Assembly (NCBI GenBank): GCA_013696525.1
Contig: JACCYK010000148.1
Span: forward strand, 1-5,865
Source: Chloroflexia bacterium
GTDB lineage: Bacteria > Chloroflexota > Chloroflexia > Thermomicrobiales > UBA6265
Direction: 5' to 3'
DNA length: 5,865 nucleotides
Position 1 is the stretch's first letter; the number at the start of each line of letters is the position of its first letter. Of this stretch, positions 5,251-5,865 are shown in pieces. A model generated the notes under the pieces. That model was not told where the DNA came from, did not search any database, and saw nothing but the letters and a program-made list of their open reading frames with translations. A program made the position numbers and the translations under genes.

Positions 5251-5318
5251 GGTCTGCTCCTCGGGTTCGATCTGATCCTCGCTCATCCGACAGCACGCGG
5301 GGTGGGACGTGTGCCGGC

Positions 5319-5348
5319 AACGTACCAGACACGGGGTATTCCCTTCAA
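5319..5348 (-). promoter_or_regulatory. possible promoter of the cupredoxin gene
   Basis: On the minus strand TTGAAG (5343-5348) and TACGTT (5319-5324) are 18 nt apart, about 70 nt before the GTG start at 5250. Each box departs from consensus at two or more positions, so this is a tentative call. Confidence 0.3.
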
Positions 5349-5394
5349 GACCAAGACGCCCGCTCGCCACATTGAACGCTCACGTTAAGTTAAA

Positions 5395-5423
5395 TTGACG
5401 CCATGGCAAGGAATTCCTATAAT
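5395..5423 (+). promoter_or_regulatory. near-consensus sigma70 promoter for the substrate-binding protein gene
   Basis: TTGACG (5395-5400), a 17-nt spacer and a perfect TATAAT (5418-5423), preceded by an A/T-rich tract (GTTAAGTTAAATT) that stands out in this GC-rich DNA and could act as an UP-like element. Transcription would start near 5430, leaving a leader of about 100 nt before the ATG at 5529. This is the strongest promoter match in the window. Confidence 0.85.
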
Positions 5424-5445
5424 GGCGGACAATCGCGCCGGAAAA

Positions 5446-5470
5446 GAAACAGCGTTTCATAGAATGAAAC
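5446..5470 (+). promoter_or_regulatory. nested inverted repeats in the leader, candidate operator
   Basis: Three alternating half-sites overlap: GAAAC-AGC-GTTTC (5446-5458) and GTTTCAT-AGA-ATGAAAC (5454-5470), sharing the middle arm. They lie about 16-40 nt past the predicted transcription start, where a bound repressor would block elongation. The same RNA could form either of two mutually exclusive hairpins. Both arms are perfect. Confidence 0.5.
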
Positions 5471-5484
5471 AGACCGGCCGCAGC

Positions 5485-5510
5485 CGTGGCGACGCGCGGG
5501 CGCCGCCACG
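5485..5510 (+). repeat. 7-bp leader hairpin just before the ribosome-binding site
   Basis: CGTGGCG (5485-5491) pairs with CGCCACG (5504-5510) around a 12-nt GC-rich loop. It ends 8 nt before the GGAGG at 5519-5523, so it leaves the ribosome site open but could insulate it. A chance hairpin in GC-rich DNA is possible. Confidence 0.3.
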
Positions 5511-5528
5511 CCCAGCATGGAGGCAGCG

Positions 5529-5865
5529 ATGGATCAGCGAACGGTGCTCGATATCCTCGTCGCGAAGCTGCGCGCGGGCGCAATCAGCCGCCGGCAGTTC
5601 TTGTCCGCCGCGTCCTGCTTCGGCATCGGTGCGGTGGCGGCGACCGAAGGCGCGGCCGCCGGGGTGGCGCCGGCGCGGCAGCCACGAGCCACGTTGGCCC
5701 AGAGCGGGCCGGGCGAGGTCCGCTTCCTCGTCGCCGAGGCGTTCTGGGCGAATTGGCATCCCTACCTGCACACGGCCCAGATCCAGGCCCGCATCGAACA
5801 GCAAATCTTCGATCCGCTGCTGCGGGTCGAGACCGCGGATATGGGGGCCTTATCCCCCGGCCTGG
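5529..5865 (+). CDS. Tat-exported ABC transporter substrate-binding protein, family 5 (N-terminal part)
   Basis: 112 codons from ATG 5529, cut by the right edge of the window. GGAGG (5519-5523) lies 5 nt upstream; the in-frame ATG at 5517 has no ribosome site of its own. Residues 19-26 (ISRRQFLS) form a textbook twin-arginine motif, followed by an Ala/Gly-rich hydrophobic core (about 27-45). The mature part starts EVRFLVAEAFWANWHPYLHT and includes QIFDPLLRVE, the pattern at the start of SBP_bac_5 (peptide/nickel/oligopeptide) solute receptors, which bind the ligand outside the membrane and deliver it to an ABC permease. Permease and ATPase genes, if present, would lie to the right of the window. 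Export in folded form by Tat is common for these receptors in Chloroflexota. Ligand cannot be deduced from this fragment. Own promoter at 5395-5423 with possible operator at 5446-5470. Confidence 0.85.
   Translation, partial: MDQRTVLDILVAKLRAGAISRRQFLSAASCFGIGAVAATEGAAAGVAPARQPRATLAQSGPGEVRFLVAEAFWANWHPYLHTAQIQARIEQQIFDPLLRVETADMGALSPGL

Overview
The window is GC-rich and bacterial. The most likely source is an uncultured Chloroflexota of the Thermomicrobia/Sphaerobacter type. This is inferred from family content rather than a marker gene: Tat-exported cysteine-rich proteins of the CCSG type, an NHL-repeat protein with the same leader, a secreted cupredoxin fusion and a Tat-dependent family 5 solute-binding protein. 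There are no rRNA or tRNA genes, CRISPR arrays or insertion sequences that I can see.

Layout, left to right. (1) Positions 1-342, minus strand: N-terminal 114 codons of a class III PLP aminotransferase resembling glutamate-1-semialdehyde aminomutase, with its own near-consensus promoter (417-445). (2) Positions 522-549: a 12-bp GC hairpin, probably the terminator of the minus-strand genes to its right. (3) Positions 610-1119, minus: a Tat-exported protein with 19 cysteines and a GTG start. (4) Positions 1151-2348, minus: a Tat-exported protein with a cysteine-rich module and a six-blade NHL beta-propeller, broken in blade 1 by a 4-bp tandem duplication. Only 31 bp separate it from gene 3, so the two look cotranscribed. 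(5) Positions 2349-2678: a gap with an uncertain small ORF that overlaps the NHL start by ATGA, and TTGACC direct repeats. (6) Positions 2679-2969, minus: a 96-residue cysteine-rich paralogue of the NHL protein's N-terminus. (7) Positions 3025-4131, minus: a class I SAM methyltransferase with an N-terminal winged helix, 55 bp upstream of gene 6. (8) Positions 4342-5250, minus: a secreted protein combining an uncharacterised domain, an Ala/Glu linker and a C-terminal type 1 copper cupredoxin, followed by a 14-bp hairpin. (9) Positions 5251-5528: a divergent intergenic region with a very strong plus-strand promoter (TTGACG-17-TATAAT) and nested inverted repeats. (10) Positions 5529-5865, plus: start of a Tat-exported ABC transporter substrate-binding protein (family 5), cut by the window edge.

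The genes do not form a recognisable pathway. The common theme is export: five of the seven gene products carry secretion signals, and four of those have an Arg-Arg pair at residues 20-22. The most notable points are the knottin-like cysteine framework shared by three neighbouring exported proteins and the frameshift that separates one of these heads from its beta-propeller. I do not see convincing evidence of a new defence or mobile system.
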